From: an uncultured Methylophilaceae bacterium
GTDB lineage: Bacteria > Pseudomonadota > Gammaproteobacteria > Burkholderiales > Methylophilaceae
DNA length: 59,925 nucleotides
Assembly: GCA_903870165.1 (NCBI GenBank)
Contig: CAIQBW010000023.1
Coordinates: forward strand, 1 to 59,925
Reading direction: 5' to 3'
Positions 21,801 through 30,045 of this stretch are shown one piece after another. The position numbers and the translations under genes are program-made. The notes under the pieces were generated by a model. It worked only from the letters and a program-made list of their open reading frames with translations. It was not told the DNA's origin and made no database searches. Within the stretch, counting starts at the first letter, position 1, and each line of letters opens with the position of its first letter.

Positions 21801-22702
21801 GTGTCGGCAATTTTTGAAAGCTCCTGCGCATAAGGCCGCATCAAAGCAGCACCCAAGGCGCAATTTAGGCCAATAGTCAGTGGCTTCGCATGGCGAACTG
21901 AATGCCAAAAAGCGGGCACTGTTTGGCCGGATAAAATACGCCCAGAGGCATCAGTAACGGTTCCTGAAATCATCAGCGGTAAGCGTTTTCCGCTTTCCGC
22001 AAAGAACGCATCAATCGCAAAAAGAGCTGCCTTACAGTTGAGCGTGTCGAAGATGGTTTCGACCATCAGAATGTCTACACCCCCTTCAACCAAAGCACGG
22101 GTCTGCTCAAGATAGGCGGTAACCAACTGGTCAAACGTTACGTTACGTGCAGCAGGGTCATTCACGTCAGGTGAAATCGAGGCGGTTTTGGGAGTTGGCC
22201 CTAAGGCACCGGCTACAAAGCGAGGTTTGTCTGGGCTGCTATATTGATCACACGCTGCACGTGCAAGCTTTGCTGAGGCAAGGTTCATCTCATAAACGAG
22301 ATGGGCCATGTGGTAATCATCTTGTGCAACACTTGTTGCGCCAAAGGTGTTGGTTTCAACAATATCAGCACCAGCGGCTAAATACTGTTCGTGAATCTCT
22401 TGGATTATATGCGGCTGCGTAAGGCTAAGTAACTCGTTATTGCCTTTTACAAAAAGTTCGCGTGTCGTTTCAGCGGGTGCTTGATTGTGATTGGCGCCGC
22501 AACCACAGGTGTTGCCTTTGTTGCAGAACTCAGCGCCACTTGGGCCTTTAAAGTCTTTGAAGCGACCATTCTCCCCACCGCGATAATCCGCTTCGGTGAG
22601 CTTGTATTGCTGAATCATTGTGCCCATTGCGCCATCCAAAATCAGGATGCGTTGAGCTAATAAATCGCGCAAAATTTGTTCGGTTGGAGAAATTGGGGTC
22701 AT
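18851..22702 (-). CDS. metH: Cobalamin-dependent methionine synthase
   Basis: A 1283-residue four-module enzyme that methylates homocysteine using methyl-cobalamin and methyl-tetrahydrofolate. The homocysteine module (about 1-360) carries the zinc site GGCCGTTP. A pterin module (about 380-660) follows. The B12 module has [10 protein letters not shown] as cobalamin ligand near residue 793. The SAM-reactivation module has [12 protein letters not shown]. The N-terminal module holds an insertion of about 35 residues with [10 protein letters not shown] (residues 60-69), not present in the E. coli enzyme as I remember it. Downstream mpl is 15 bp away. Confidence 0.97.
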   Translation of the reverse strand: MTPISPTEQILRDLLAQRILILDGAMGTMIQQYKLTEADYRGGENGRFKDFKGPSGAEFCNKGNTCGCGANHNQAPAETTRELFVKGNNELLSLTQPHIIQEIHEQYLAAGADIVETNTFGATSVAQDDYHMAHLVYEMNLASAKLARAACDQYSSPDKPRFVAGALGPTPKTASISPDVNDPAARNVTFDQLVTAYLEQTRALVEGGVDILMVETIFDTLNCKAALFAIDAFFAESGKRLPLMISGTVTDASGRILSGQTVPAFWHSVRHAKPLTIGLNCALGAALMRPYAQELSKIADTFVCIYPNAGLPNPMSDTGFDEKPADTSALVKDFAESGFINIAGGCCGTTPPHIKAIADALKTIAPRQVPVIEKTTKLSGLEPFVIDDNSLFVNVGERTNVTGSKAFARMILNEQFEEALQVARQQVENGAQIIDINMDEGMLDAIKAMSHFLNLVASEPDIARVPIMIDSSKWEVIEAGLKCVQGKAIVNSISMKEGEAEFLRQAQLCMRYGAAVIVMAFDEKGQADTFERKVEICKRAYDLLVDQVGFPAEDIIFDPNIFAIATGIEEHNNYAVDFINATRWIKENLPHAKISGGVSNVSFSFRGNEPAREAIHTVFLYHAIKAGMTMGIVNAGMIGIYDDLPEALRECVEDVVLNRRPDATERMIEMAGTLTAGGKKEAATLEWRGTPENPVSVQKRLAHALVHGITEFINEDTEEARVEALKNGGRPIHVIEGPLMDGMNIVGDLFGQGKMFLPQVVKSARVMKQAVAHLIPFIEEEKLLEEKRTGVAAKPKGKMVIATVKGDVHDIGKNIVSIVLQCNNFEVVNMGVMVPCSEILALAKAENADIIGLSGLITPSLEEMAHVAREMQRDPYFRGLKTPLLIGGATTSRAHTAVKIAPHYDGPVVYVPDASRSVAVMQSLVSPEQRDAYITELNADYERARNQHANKKGVPMLSIEDARKNKTKLSFTGINTPVKPKFIGRRVLENIDLATIAQYIDWGPFFQTWDLAGAYPAILKDPVVGETATKLFADGQALLKKIIEGRWLTANGVVSLLPANSVNEDDIEIYTDETRKEVAFTYYGMRQQSEKPVIDGVPRPNQCLADFIAPKESGIGDYIGMFAVTAGLGIEKHLKRFEEAHDDFNSILLKSLADRLAEAFAEYLHQRVRTDLWGYAAEEQLNNEALIAEQYQGIRPAPGYPACPDHTVKTEMFRIMQATEIGMALTDSYAMSPAAAVSGYYFAHPEAKYFSVDKIGEDQLTELANRRRMNKEELARWLAPNLA

Positions 22703-22747
22703 GTAAAAAGTCTCAAAGCCTTATTTTAGCTTGCTTGGTAGACCATC

Positions 22748-22776
22748 ATTATAAAGCAGGCTCGTTATTTCACTAA
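22748..22776 (-). promoter_or_regulatory. Candidate sigma-70 promoter for metH
   Basis: On the minus strand the -35 is TTAGTG (22771-22776) and the -10 is TATAAT (22748-22753), with a 17-bp spacer. It lies about 50 bp before the metH ATG. I looked for SAH, SAM and cobalamin riboswitch cores in the leader and found none. Confidence 0.45.
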
Positions 22777-22794
22777 ACTAAAAGCGCCTATATT

Positions 22795-23028
22795 TTAGTC
22801 ATTGTGTTGCTCAAGTTTACTTAGTTGCCTCTCTAATGTATCGAGTTTTTCTCGAGTTTGTCTCAAGACTTCTGTTTGGATGTCGAACTCTTCTCTAGAA
22901 ACGAGCGCCAATTTGGTGAATGCGCTCTGCAATAGTGCATGGATATTTTTTTCCAAATCGCCTGCCGGTGATTGGGAAAGAGTTTCTCTAATTCTTGAAG
23001 ATAGTTCTTCAACAAATTGCATGCTCAT
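22795..23028 (-). CDS. ubiK: Ubiquinone biosynthesis accessory factor UbiK (BMFP domain)
   Basis: A 77-residue, mostly helical protein of the BMFP/UbiK family, with MSMQFVEELSSRI at the start and a C-terminal coiled coil (EVLRQTREKLDTLERQLSKLE). UbiK supports aerobic ubiquinone synthesis with UbiJ. I chose the ATG at 23028, preceded by AAAGG, over an in-frame ATG 14 codons upstream. It is divergent from the desaturase operon. Confidence 0.88.
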   Translation of the reverse strand: MSMQFVEELSSRIRETLSQSPAGDLEKNIHALLQSAFTKLALVSREEFDIQTEVLRQTREKLDTLERQLSKLEQHND

Positions 23029-23082
23029 AAATGATGACCTTTTCGATTGAATTTGACGAAATTTTATCACTCTATAAAAATA

Positions 23083-23116
23083 ATTATAAACATTAATCCC
23101 TAGGTATTATAAACAT
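23083..23116 (+). repeat. Direct repeat ATTATAAACAT upstream of a sigma-54 promoter
   Basis: ATTATAAACAT occurs at 23083-23093 and again at 23106-23116, a 23-bp period (about two helical turns). The repeats lie 34-67 bp upstream of the -24 box. They could be activator sites, but the region is AT-rich and the match may be chance. Confidence 0.35.
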
Positions 23117-23149
23117 CCACTAACACTTTATTTCTCTAGGATTTTATAT

Positions 23150-23165
23150 TGGCATATGTTTTGCT
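23150..23165 (+). promoter_or_regulatory. Sigma-54-type promoter of the desaturase operon
   Basis: TGGCATATGTTTTGCT matches the -24/-12 consensus (TGGCAC-N5-TTGCW) with correct GG-to-GC spacing and one mismatch at the -24 C. The predicted start is near 23177, 28 bp before the ATG. No NtrC-type dyad is visible upstream. Confidence 0.6.
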
Positions 23166-23204
23166 GGTATATGATCTAAGCAAAAATTAACTTAAGTAGA
23201 AAAC

Positions 23205-24242
23205 ATGCAAAAATCTCATTTTCCCCAAAAACTCACTGCTTATCTGCAGTCAGATTCAATCAAAAATTTCGCCGCCTTTACCTTTGCGCTAATTGGTTAT
23301 GTGATTGGCGTTTGGATGTTATTCGCTGCAAATGGCTTTATAAATTTTTTAGGCGTCCTGCTGACTGCTGAGGCGCTTATTATCAGCGCCTATTTATTAC
23401 ATGAGCTCTCACATGGCAGTATTTTTAAATCCTCTAAAACTAACGAACGCTGGGCAAATGTCATGGCCTGGATTAATGGTAGTTGTTACAGTACTTTTAA
23501 AGAAATACGTGATAAGCATATCCACCATCATGTAGACCGTGCTGATGTCTTAACATTTAACGTTCAAACTTTAATGAACAGTATGCCAGGCTTAGCTAGA
23601 AATCTAATTAAGCTACTGGAATGGGCATATGTGCCTGCCCTAGAAATACTCATGCATTTTTTGGTGATTATTTTGCCGTTCTTGAAGCCAGAATGGCACC
23701 AAAAGCGCCTTCGCTTAATCCTAATCATCCTCATTAGAATCCCATTGTTTATTTTGATGGCTTGGGTATCCATGAAGGCATGGATTTTGTATTTGGTGGC
23801 TTATGGACTGATGCTGACGGCATTGCGATTTGCGGATGCGTTTCAACATACTTATGACGTGTTTTTAGAGTCAGAACTGGCCAAGAATGACGGTAAATTA
23901 AATGATGGAAAATTGCGTAATCGTGCTTATGAGCAGGCGAACACCTTTTCGAATTTAGTTTCGATTAAATATCCTTGGCTCAATCTATTATTTTTAAACT
24001 TTTCATATCATAACGCGCATCACGAAGTGCCTTTGGCACCTTGGCATGGCCTACCGGCACTACATAAAAAAATGTTTGGCAGTTCCACAGAATTGCCAAT
24101 CGTTCCAATGTCTAAGCTTTTACTCGCCTATCATCGTTATAGAGTTGCTCGCTTACAAAGTGATGATTATGGTGTGATCACCAACCAAACTGCTGATGCT
24201 TTTATCGGCGCTGCGGGTGTTTCATTTTTAACTGCGCTTTGA
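23205..24242 (+). CDS. Membrane fatty-acid desaturase-like di-iron protein
   Basis: A 345-residue polytopic protein with the three histidine boxes of membrane desaturases and hydroxylases: HELSH (66-70), HIHHH (105-109) and HNAHH (about 269-273). Several hydrophobic helices flank them. Such enzymes use two irons and oxygen to desaturate or hydroxylate acyl chains or other lipids. The substrate is unknown. It is the first gene of a three-gene operon with a lactonase-like hydrolase (10 bp downstream) and an EamA transporter, behind a sigma-54-type promoter. Confidence 0.85.
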   Translation: MQKSHFPQKLTAYLQSDSIKNFAAFTFALIGYVIGVWMLFAANGFINFLGVLLTAEALIISAYLLHELSHGSIFKSSKTNERWANVMAWINGSCYSTFKEIRDKHIHHHVDRADVLTFNVQTLMNSMPGLARNLIKLLEWAYVPALEILMHFLVIILPFLKPEWHQKRLRLILIILIRIPLFILMAWVSMKAWILYLVAYGLMLTALRFADAFQHTYDVFLESELAKNDGKLNDGKLRNRAYEQANTFSNLVSIKYPWLNLLFLNFSYHNAHHEVPLAPWHGLPALHKKMFGSSTELPIVPMSKLLLAYHRYRVARLQSDDYGVITNQTADAFIGAAGVSFLTAL

Positions 24243-24252
24243 CAGGAAAACT

Positions 24253-25035
24253 ATGACCAGCGTTACCAAAATGTGGCCAATTCTAACGGCTACTCATCAA
24301 TACGATAAATCTCTATCGACTAGAAATAGAGGCGTTGGTCAAATGATTAAGGCGCCAATATTGGCCTATTTAATTGAGACTAAAAATGGAAGAATTTTGT
24401 ATGACGTAGGCTGCGATTACAACAAAATTAACGACCCAAGCTTACGCGCTCATTACTACAATCCAGAGGTTTTTGAGTTTGGAGCCCCTGATATGGATCC
24501 AGCACAGCGCCTACCGAATCAACTTAAGCGGCTGGGACTTACTTCCACCGATATTGATCTTATATTTTTGAGCCATTTGCATTTTGATCATGCTGGTGGA
24601 TTGTGTGACTTGTGTGGGTCTGAAGTCCATATTCAAGCAGATGAACTGGCGGCGGCAAACCAGGCTGATGACTTAGCTTATTTTGATAATGAAGTTGCTG
24701 CTCAAGAAAGCTGGGTGGTAAAAGAAGGTGAATATGATCTTTCGCTTGGTGTGCGGGCAATTTCAAGTCCTGGGCATACGGCTGGGCACATGTCTCTTTG
24801 GATTGAAATGCCAAAAGGCCCACCGGTGATTTTGGCTGGGGATGCAGCAGATCTAATTGAGAATATTGAGGACGAGATCGCGCCAGGGAATTGTTGGCAG
24901 AATCAAACTGAACTTGCAATTGAAAGTATCCGAAAAATAAAAAAAATAGCCCACGATGAGAGGGCTGAGCTATGGCCCAATCATGACATCGTGTTTTGGA
25001 AAACTTTAAAACAGTTTCCGGAATTTCATTCATGA
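24253..25035 (+). CDS. Metallo-beta-lactamase-fold hydrolase, N-acyl homoserine lactonase-like
   Basis: A 260-residue MBL-fold hydrolase. The zinc motif is HLHFDH (His108, His110, Asp112, His113) in SHLHFDHAGG, followed by SPGHTAGH, AGDAAD and PNHD. The layout resembles AHL lactonases and related lactone hydrolases. Quorum-quenching activity is possible but unproven, and other lactone or ester substrates fit. Its stop overlaps the EamA start (ATGA). Confidence 0.8.
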   Translation: MTSVTKMWPILTATHQYDKSLSTRNRGVGQMIKAPILAYLIETKNGRILYDVGCDYNKINDPSLRAHYYNPEVFEFGAPDMDPAQRLPNQLKRLGLTSTDIDLIFLSHLHFDHAGGLCDLCGSEVHIQADELAAANQADDLAYFDNEVAAQESWVVKEGEYDLSLGVRAISSPGHTAGHMSLWIEMPKGPPVILAGDAADLIENIEDEIAPGNCWQNQTELAIESIRKIKKIAHDERAELWPNHDIVFWKTLKQFPEFHS

Positions 25036-25928
25036 TCTCTTCTTCTATAGGCGTTCGACTATCAAACCCCGCTTCAAGTTTGCCGGTCATTTCAATACTG
25101 ATAGGCACAGTATTCTGGGGCTTGCTTTGGTGGCCTTTAAAGTTCTTCGCTCAAGTAGGGCTCACTAGCAATCTGATTGGTGTGACAGCCTACCTGATGG
25201 TAGGCCTCGTTGCGATCCCAATCGTTTGGGTACAGCGAAAATTATGGCGTGATGAGTGGTTATTGTTGGTCTTGATAGGCTTCTTTTTTGCGCTAGCCAA
25301 CATTAGTTTTAACACGGCATTGATGCATGGCGAGGTCGTGCGCGTCATGCTGTTATTTTACTTATTGCCAGCTTGGGGTGCTTTAGGTGGGGTGCTATTC
25401 CTTGGTGAAAAATTAAGTATGCAACGTTGCTTTGCTATTGCAATCTCTATTTTGGGCGTGTTTGTCATTATGGGGATTGATGCCATATCTTGGGAATTTT
25501 CATTAGCAGACATAATGGCTTTAGCTGCTGGCATGTGCTTGTCTGCAGCAGGGGTTCTTAATAAAAAGGCGCTTAAAATCCCCATGGCTAGCAGATCTTT
25601 TGTGCCTTTTATCTTTTGCCCCATTTTGGCTGTTGTGGGAAATTATTTTTCGCCAACACCTATGCCAGAAATGAGCTTAATGATTTGGGCGTTATTGGCG
25701 GGCTTTGCTTTTATATGGATACTTGGGGCGACGATTTTTACGACATTAGGAGTGAGTCATATTGAAGCCAGTAGAGCATCTATATTGCAGGTCACAGAAT
25801 TGTTTATAGCAATTATTTCAGCCATGTTTATTGGTGGAGAGGTTCTTGAAGTGAAGGAGTATGTAGGCGGCACGCTGATTATTCTGGCCACATTATTAGA
25901 AGCCTTTGATTCAACCCCCGCAAAATAA
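25032..25928 (+). CDS. EamA/DMT-family transporter
   Basis: A 298-residue membrane protein with about ten helices in two EamA repeats, typical of drug/metabolite exporters. I chose the ATG at 25032, which overlaps the upstream stop (ATGA), over one 12 codons earlier. The segment FNTALMHGEVVRVMLLFYLLPAW carries the family's first-repeat signature. Cargo is unknown; the operon suggests a product or inhibitor handled with the desaturase and lactonase-like enzymes. Confidence 0.85.
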   Translation: MISSSIGVRLSNPASSLPVISILIGTVFWGLLWWPLKFFAQVGLTSNLIGVTAYLMVGLVAIPIVWVQRKLWRDEWLLLVLIGFFFALANISFNTALMHGEVVRVMLLFYLLPAWGALGGVLFLGEKLSMQRCFAIAISILGVFVIMGIDAISWEFSLADIMALAAGMCLSAAGVLNKKALKIPMASRSFVPFIFCPILAVVGNYFSPTPMPEMSLMIWALLAGFAFIWILGATIFTTLGVSHIEASRASILQVTELFIAIISAMFIGGEVLEVKEYVGGTLIILATLLEAFDSTPAK

Positions 25929-25952
25929 ATCGTGGCGCACAGGCCCATATTT

Positions 25953-25969
25953 TGCACAAATATCGTGCA
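25953..25969 (+). promoter_or_regulatory. NtrC-binding-site candidate upstream of the guanidine operon
   Basis: TGCACAAATATCGTGCA is a perfect TGCAC-N7-GTGCA dyad of the length and half-sites expected for NtrC. It ends 86 bp upstream of the -24 box of the sigma-54 promoter at 26055, a usual enhancer distance. Confidence 0.6.
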
Positions 25970-26054
25970 TGCAATAGGTGTTTTCGGTGTTAGCATTAAC
26001 TGGCCATAATCTAAGCAACTAATTTTTATCAATTATTTTTCACTTTAATTTGGT

Positions 26055-26070
26055 TGGCATATTCCTTGCT
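26055..26070 (+). promoter_or_regulatory. Sigma-54-type promoter of the guanidine operon
   Basis: TGGCATATTCCTTGCT fits TGGCAC-N5-TTGCW with correct spacing. The predicted start is near 26082. This places the guanidine-I riboswitch within the first 140 bases of the transcript. An upstream NtrC-like dyad at 25953 supports nitrogen control. Confidence 0.7.
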
Positions 26071-26117
26071 AACTATAATACTGGAAGGCGACAAGATGTT
26101 TTTGTCGCAATAGTATT

Positions 26118-26220
26118 CAATGACATCTAGGGTTCCGTTTTCGACAATTGAAAAGTCTGGACCAAGAGTTGTCGGTCATCGATAGATGGCTACACGGAGG
26201 GATAAAAGCCCGGGAGACTG
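26118..26220 (+). ncRNA. Guanidine-I riboswitch (ykkC leader RNA)
   Basis: The conserved ykkC blocks occur in order: TCTAGGGTTCCG (26127-26138), CTGGACCAAGAG (26157-26168), and ACACGGAGGGATAAAAGCCC running on to GGGAGA (26192-26217). This is the subtype-1 pattern that binds guanidinium. The operon downstream (transporter, carboxylase, DUF1989 pair, allophanate hydrolase) fits guanidine sensing. A separate 7-bp hairpin (26088-26094 with 26102-26108) lies just upstream. No intrinsic terminator follows, so control may be translational or rho-dependent. Confidence 0.93.
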
Positions 26221-26271
26221 CGTTTATTTAAATGCCGCCTTCTTATATTTCTTTCGTTTCATGGGGCTAAG

Positions 26272-26349
26272 ATGCAACAACCTTTCGTATCAAATTTATT
26301 CCTAGCAGTTGGTCCTAGCTTCGTCACTCGAATGGGTTGCCTCGCGTGA
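26272..26349 (+). CDS. Possible leader peptide between riboswitch and first gene
   Basis: A 25-codon reading frame starts with ATG at 26272 (MQQPFVSNLFLAVG...) and ends at TGA 26347-26349. That stop overlaps a GTG start of the next gene in the form GTGA. A GGGG tract lies 5 bases upstream of its ATG as a weak ribosome site. It may couple riboswitch state to translation of the first gene. It is short and could be chance. Confidence 0.3.
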   Translation: MQQPFVSNLFLAVGPSFVTRMGCLA

Positions 26350-27044
26350 GTTTGTCAGGCGTACCTCAATCTTACTTGGGCATGTGGCGGCGCACACTGC
26401 TTGAGCAAGGGCATACGCTTGATGCCACAACCTTGGTCTTGTGGATACAGACCGAACAGTATCATGTGGATATTAGAATTCCTGCGTCTCGTCCATCGCT
26501 CGAGTCGGTCGAACAGTTGGAAGACTACTCATTTGAACAACTTGTTTGTCTTGCATCACAGCAAGGATTTACTGGGGTCACACAAGTTAAACGTAACGTT
26601 GCTGAGTGGTTGCGCGACCATGATTATCAGCCATTTAATTCTCGTCGTGATATTGCAGAAATGCGTTTTGAGAATGATCACATTCTTATTGAAAATGGAA
26701 TTGATGCTGACTATTTTGAGCGATGGGAGAAGGTGCCCAATTCGGACTTAAACCTCAGCATAAGACCATGTGAAGGCCAGGATCGGCATGGGACGAAAGT
26801 CCCTGCAAGATTGTTCACCTCCTACAAAACATTTGCATATGCCAGACCTAGAAGTAAGCCCTTACCTTCGGCTGATAGTATTTCAGAAGCGATTTCAACC
26901 CATCATCCTAGCAAAGAAGAGCTTCTAGATTGGCTGGATTTTGAGATTTCATTTGGTGAGATTAGTGACGAGAACCAAGGAATGATTACCCACTCCACTT
27001 TTCCATTCAGAGAAGGAGATGCCCTTAAATTCAATGAGCTATGA
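26346..27044 (+). CDS. Uncharacterised protein, first gene of the guanidine operon
   Basis: A soluble protein of about 232 residues with no signal peptide or membrane segment. Visible features are an N-terminal YLGMWRRTLLE stretch, VDIRIPASRP, and a tryptophan-rich beta pattern. It vaguely recalls the HRI1/lipocalin-like family, but I am not sure and assign no function. I chose GTG at 26346, which overlaps the leader-peptide stop; TTG at 26337 is the alternative. It is the gene nearest the guanidine-I riboswitch and precedes the ABC transporter by 79 bp, so a guanidine-related role is likely by context only. Confidence 0.7.
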   Translation: MSLSGVPQSYLGMWRRTLLEQGHTLDATTLVLWIQTEQYHVDIRIPASRPSLESVEQLEDYSFEQLVCLASQQGFTGVTQVKRNVAEWLRDHDYQPFNSRRDIAEMRFENDHILIENGIDADYFERWEKVPNSDLNLSIRPCEGQDRHGTKVPARLFTSYKTFAYARPRSKPLPSADSISEAISTHHPSKEELLDWLDFEISFGEISDENQGMITHSTFPFREGDALKFNEL

Positions 27045-27123
27045 CAATACGATTTTGGTTAGTAGTTTATTTCTAGTTGGTGTTTTTTAATTTTTTGATT
27101 GTATTTATTTTAGGAGATTCAAC

Positions 27124-28116
27124 ATGTTATTTAATTCAAAAGGTTCGAGCTTCAAGAAGCTGATCATTGCAGCCTCTATTCCGATGGCTTTCGCATTTAG
27201 TAATGTCAGTCATGCGGCAGCACCACTTAAGATTGCGTATAGCGATTGGCCAGGTTTCGTTGCGTGGCAAGTGGCGATTGACAAAGGCTGGTTTAAGGAA
27301 GCTGGTGTTGATGTGAAGTTTGACTGGTTTGATTATGGTGCATCGATGGATGCCTTTACTGCGGGTAAAGAAGATGCAGTATTTGTGACTAATGGCGATG
27401 CCTTAGTGGTTGGATCTGGCGGCGCAAAAAATACGATGATTTTGATTACCGATTATTCAAATGGTAACGACATGATCATTGGTAAACCTGGGGTTAAAAG
27501 TCTTAAAGATTTAAAAGGTAAAAAAGTTGGTACAGAGCTTGGTATTGTGGACCATTTATTGTTACTAGATGGTCTAGAAAAAGCAGGCATGACAGAGTCG
27601 GACGTTAAGCTTGTTAACACTAAAATTAACGACACACCTCAGGCTTTGGCTGCAGGTGATCTAGCTGCAATTGGCGTCTTTGAGCCAAGTGCAAGCCAAG
27701 CGCTAAAATTAGTCCCTGGTTCAAAACCGATCTACACATCAGCGCAATCACCAGGTTTGATTTACGACGTGCTCACCGTTAGTCCTGCAAGCTTGTCTAG
27801 CCGTAAAGAAGATTGGAAAAAACTAATTGGCGTGTGGGGCAAGGTTGTTGCGTATATTAATGACCCTAAAACACAGGCTGATGCAATCAAAATCATGTCT
27901 GCACGCGACGGTTTATCACCAGCTGAATATGGCAGATTCTTAAAAGGCACACGTCTATTATCAGTAGAAGAAGGTAAAGCGGCTTATGTAAAAGGTGATG
28001 ACCTGAAGTCACTATGGGGCTCTACAAAAAATGCTGATAAGTTCAATGTCAAAAATGCAATTTATAAAACTCCGCAAGACATTGGCAAGTTCATTGATCC
28101 GTTGCTTTACAAGTAA
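27124..28116 (+). CDS. ABC transporter substrate-binding protein, NitT/TauT family (guanidine operon)
   Basis: A 330-residue periplasmic binding protein with signal peptide (about residues 1-32, ending SHAAA). It has an NMT1/SsuA-like fold: LKIAYSDWPGFVAWQVAIDKG, then LKDLKGKKVGTELGIVDHLLL. Relatives bind nitrate, taurine or thiamine precursors. Position between a guanidine-I riboswitch and the carboxylase suggests capture of guanidine or a substituted guanidine. An AGGAGA ribosome site lies 6 bp before the ATG. Confidence 0.88.
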   Translation: MLFNSKGSSFKKLIIAASIPMAFAFSNVSHAAAPLKIAYSDWPGFVAWQVAIDKGWFKEAGVDVKFDWFDYGASMDAFTAGKEDAVFVTNGDALVVGSGGAKNTMILITDYSNGNDMIIGKPGVKSLKDLKGKKVGTELGIVDHLLLLDGLEKAGMTESDVKLVNTKINDTPQALAAGDLAAIGVFEPSASQALKLVPGSKPIYTSAQSPGLIYDVLTVSPASLSSRKEDWKKLIGVWGKVVAYINDPKTQADAIKIMSARDGLSPAEYGRFLKGTRLLSVEEGKAAYVKGDDLKSLWGSTKNADKFNVKNAIYKTPQDIGKFIDPLLYK

Positions 28117-28139
28117 TCATTAAGAAATCGGGAGTAGAG

Positions 28140-29117
28140 ATGAAAGCAAAATTTTTCGTGACTGGCTGGTTTAATGTGCGGCAAGAGTTGTCGAAAGAGC
28201 GCCGCAAAATAATTGGCTGGGCTTCTTTTTTACTCCCAATTCTTATTTGGTGCACAGTCAGCTATGTGCCCTTTGTTTGGCACCCTGAAGTCCTAGTAGA
28301 AAAAGTTGGTGATGTCGATTATTTCCAAGAAGGGATGCGTATTGATAAGGCGATCTATCTAGAAGAGCTAGCCAATATGAAGCAGCAAGGAAAAAAAGCT
28401 CCCCAGGGGGAGCCTGCTAATCCGATTTATTTGCCAGCCCCTCATGAAGTAGCTAAAGCATTTTATAACGCATTTACAACCCCACCTGCGCAAAAGGATG
28501 GTTTGTGGATGCATCAAAGTTTATGGCAAAGCATCCAAGTGATCTTTTGGGGTTTTGTAATCTCGTCACTTATCGGTGTTCCCTTAGGAGTCTTGTGTGG
28601 AACTTATAGTCTCTTCGCACGATTGTTTGAACCCTTTATTGAATTTTTTCGCTATCTGCCAGCTCCAGCTTTTGGAGCGTTGATGGTGGCAATTTTGGGC
28701 ATTTATGATGGCCCTAAGATTGCAATTATTGTGATTGGAACGTTTTTCCAGCAAGTATTAGTGATTAGCAATACGACACGTAAGCTTGATTACTCATTGA
28801 TTGAAGCAGCCATGACCTTAGGTACTAGTAAGTGGAAGCTTCTCACAAATGTCGTCATCCCTGGAATCTTGCCAAGCCTTTATGTTGATATGCGAATTCT
28901 ATTGGGCTGGGCATGGACCTATCTAATCGTAGCTGAGTTAATAGGCACGTCATCAGGCATTACTTTATACATTACGCAGCAAGCGCGTTATCAGCATTTT
29001 GAGAATGTCTATGCTGCAATCTTCATCATCGGTTTTATTGGATTAGGTACAGATTTAATTTTAGCGTGGCTAGGTAGACGCATGTTCCGCTGGGACAAGC
29101 CTGCTAACAAAGAGTAG
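28140..29117 (+). CDS. ABC transporter permease, NitT/TauT family (guanidine operon)
   Basis: A 325-residue inner-membrane permease. One N-terminal helix (about 26-45) is followed by a roughly 80-residue periplasmic loop. Then come the BPD_transp_1 helices with the EAA-type segment EAAMTLGTSKWKLLTNVVIPGILP. The extended N-terminal loop is longer than in SsuC/TauC and is shared by nitrogen-compound relatives of this transporter. It forms the transport channel with the gene products on either side. Confidence 0.88.
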   Translation: MKAKFFVTGWFNVRQELSKERRKIIGWASFLLPILIWCTVSYVPFVWHPEVLVEKVGDVDYFQEGMRIDKAIYLEELANMKQQGKKAPQGEPANPIYLPAPHEVAKAFYNAFTTPPAQKDGLWMHQSLWQSIQVIFWGFVISSLIGVPLGVLCGTYSLFARLFEPFIEFFRYLPAPAFGALMVAILGIYDGPKIAIIVIGTFFQQVLVISNTTRKLDYSLIEAAMTLGTSKWKLLTNVVIPGILPSLYVDMRILLGWAWTYLIVAELIGTSSGITLYITQQARYQHFENVYAAIFIIGFIGLGTDLILAWLGRRMFRWDKPANKE

Positions 29118-29129
29118 CGAGGATTAGCA

Positions 29130-30041
29130 ATGACAAACAAAAATAGTATCCCTAATTATTTAGACCAGTCGGTTGAGGTGAAAGCGCGTTTTGAAAAACT
29201 AAAAAATCGCGATGTTATCTTGGAGGTTAAGAATTTAACCAAGGTATACAAAACCAATAAAGGCGAAACAACCGCCCTTAAGAATGTAAGTTTTAAAACT
29301 CACAAACGAGAGTTTGTTTGCATCATTGGGCCATCGGGCTGCGGAAAATCTACGTTGGCAAGAGTTCTTGCTGGGCTAGAGGGTTACTCTGGCGGCGAGG
29401 TATTGCTAGATGGTAAGCCAATTGAGGGTCCGGGTCGGGATAGGGGGATGGTCTTTCAAGGGTACACCTTGTTTCCGTGGCGCACCGTTAAACAAAACGT
29501 CATGTTCGGCTTAGAGATGAACGGCATGGGTGTAAATCAAGCAGGGCCTGAAGCTGAGTTGTGGCTTGAGTTGGTTGGCCTGGAAAAGTTTGCTAATGCT
29601 TATCCTCATGAACTCTCTGGTGGGATGAAACAACGGGTCGCAATCGCAAGAGCACTGGTCAATCAGCCGCGCATTTTGCTCATGGATGAGCCATTTGGGG
29701 CGTTGGATGCACAAACGCGTTCCAAAATGCAGGCCCATCTGCTTGAGATCTGGCGCAACATTGATATTACGGTTGTATTCATTACCCATGACTTGGATGA
29801 AGCGATTTTCTTGGCAGACCGTATTTTGGTATTAAAAGCGCATCCAGGTGAAGTGATGGAGCTCATAGAGGTTCCTGTGCCTCGTCCTCGTCAATTAAGT
29901 CAAATCAATTCACCGGAATTCTTGGCGACTAAAGCAAGGTTAGAGGCTTTGATTCATCCTCATGAAGAGCAAGAGTCAACAGAAGAGCCTATTCAACAGC
30001 GCATGATTCGTTTTGTAAACGTCGCTGATAACGTGGAGTAA
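29130..30041 (+). CDS. ABC transporter ATP-binding protein, NitT/TauT family (guanidine operon)
   Basis: A 303-residue ATPase with Walker [10 protein letters not shown] (near residue 68), Q-loop [12 protein letters not shown], signature [15 protein letters not shown], Walker B ILLMDEP and switch THDLDEA. About 30 extra residues precede the usual start, and there is a C-terminal tail. It powers the permease and binding protein encoded just upstream. Confidence 0.9.
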   Translation: MTNKNSIPNYLDQSVEVKARFEKLKNRDVILEVKNLTKVYKTNKGETTALKNVSFKTHKREFVCIIGPSGCGKSTLARVLAGLEGYSGGEVLLDGKPIEGPGRDRGMVFQGYTLFPWRTVKQNVMFGLEMNGMGVNQAGPEAELWLELVGLEKFANAYPHELSGGMKQRVAIARALVNQPRILLMDEPFGALDAQTRSKMQAHLLEIWRNIDITVVFITHDLDEAIFLADRILVLKAHPGEVMELIEVPVPRPRQLSQINSPEFLATKARLEALIHPHEEQESTEEPIQQRMIRFVNVADNVE

Positions 30042-30045
30042 AGTA

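Noticed and set aside
22703-22794. Possible SAH, SAM or cobalamin riboswitch upstream of metH
   Set aside because: The 5' leader is short and none of the conserved cores of these classes is present; a plain sigma-70 promoter fits.
25934-25952. TGGCGCACAGGCCC as a second sigma-54 promoter
   Set aside because: No TTGC element at the required distance.
25966-25982. Second overlapping NtrC-type dyad TGCATGCAATAGGTGTT
   Set aside because: Two half-site mismatches and overlap with the better site; not counted as separate.
26221-26260. Possible intrinsic terminator as expression platform of the guanidine-I riboswitch
   Set aside because: GCGTTT/AAATGC forms only a weak 6-bp stem, and the bases after it are mixed pyrimidines (CGCCTTCTTATATTT) rather than a T-run.
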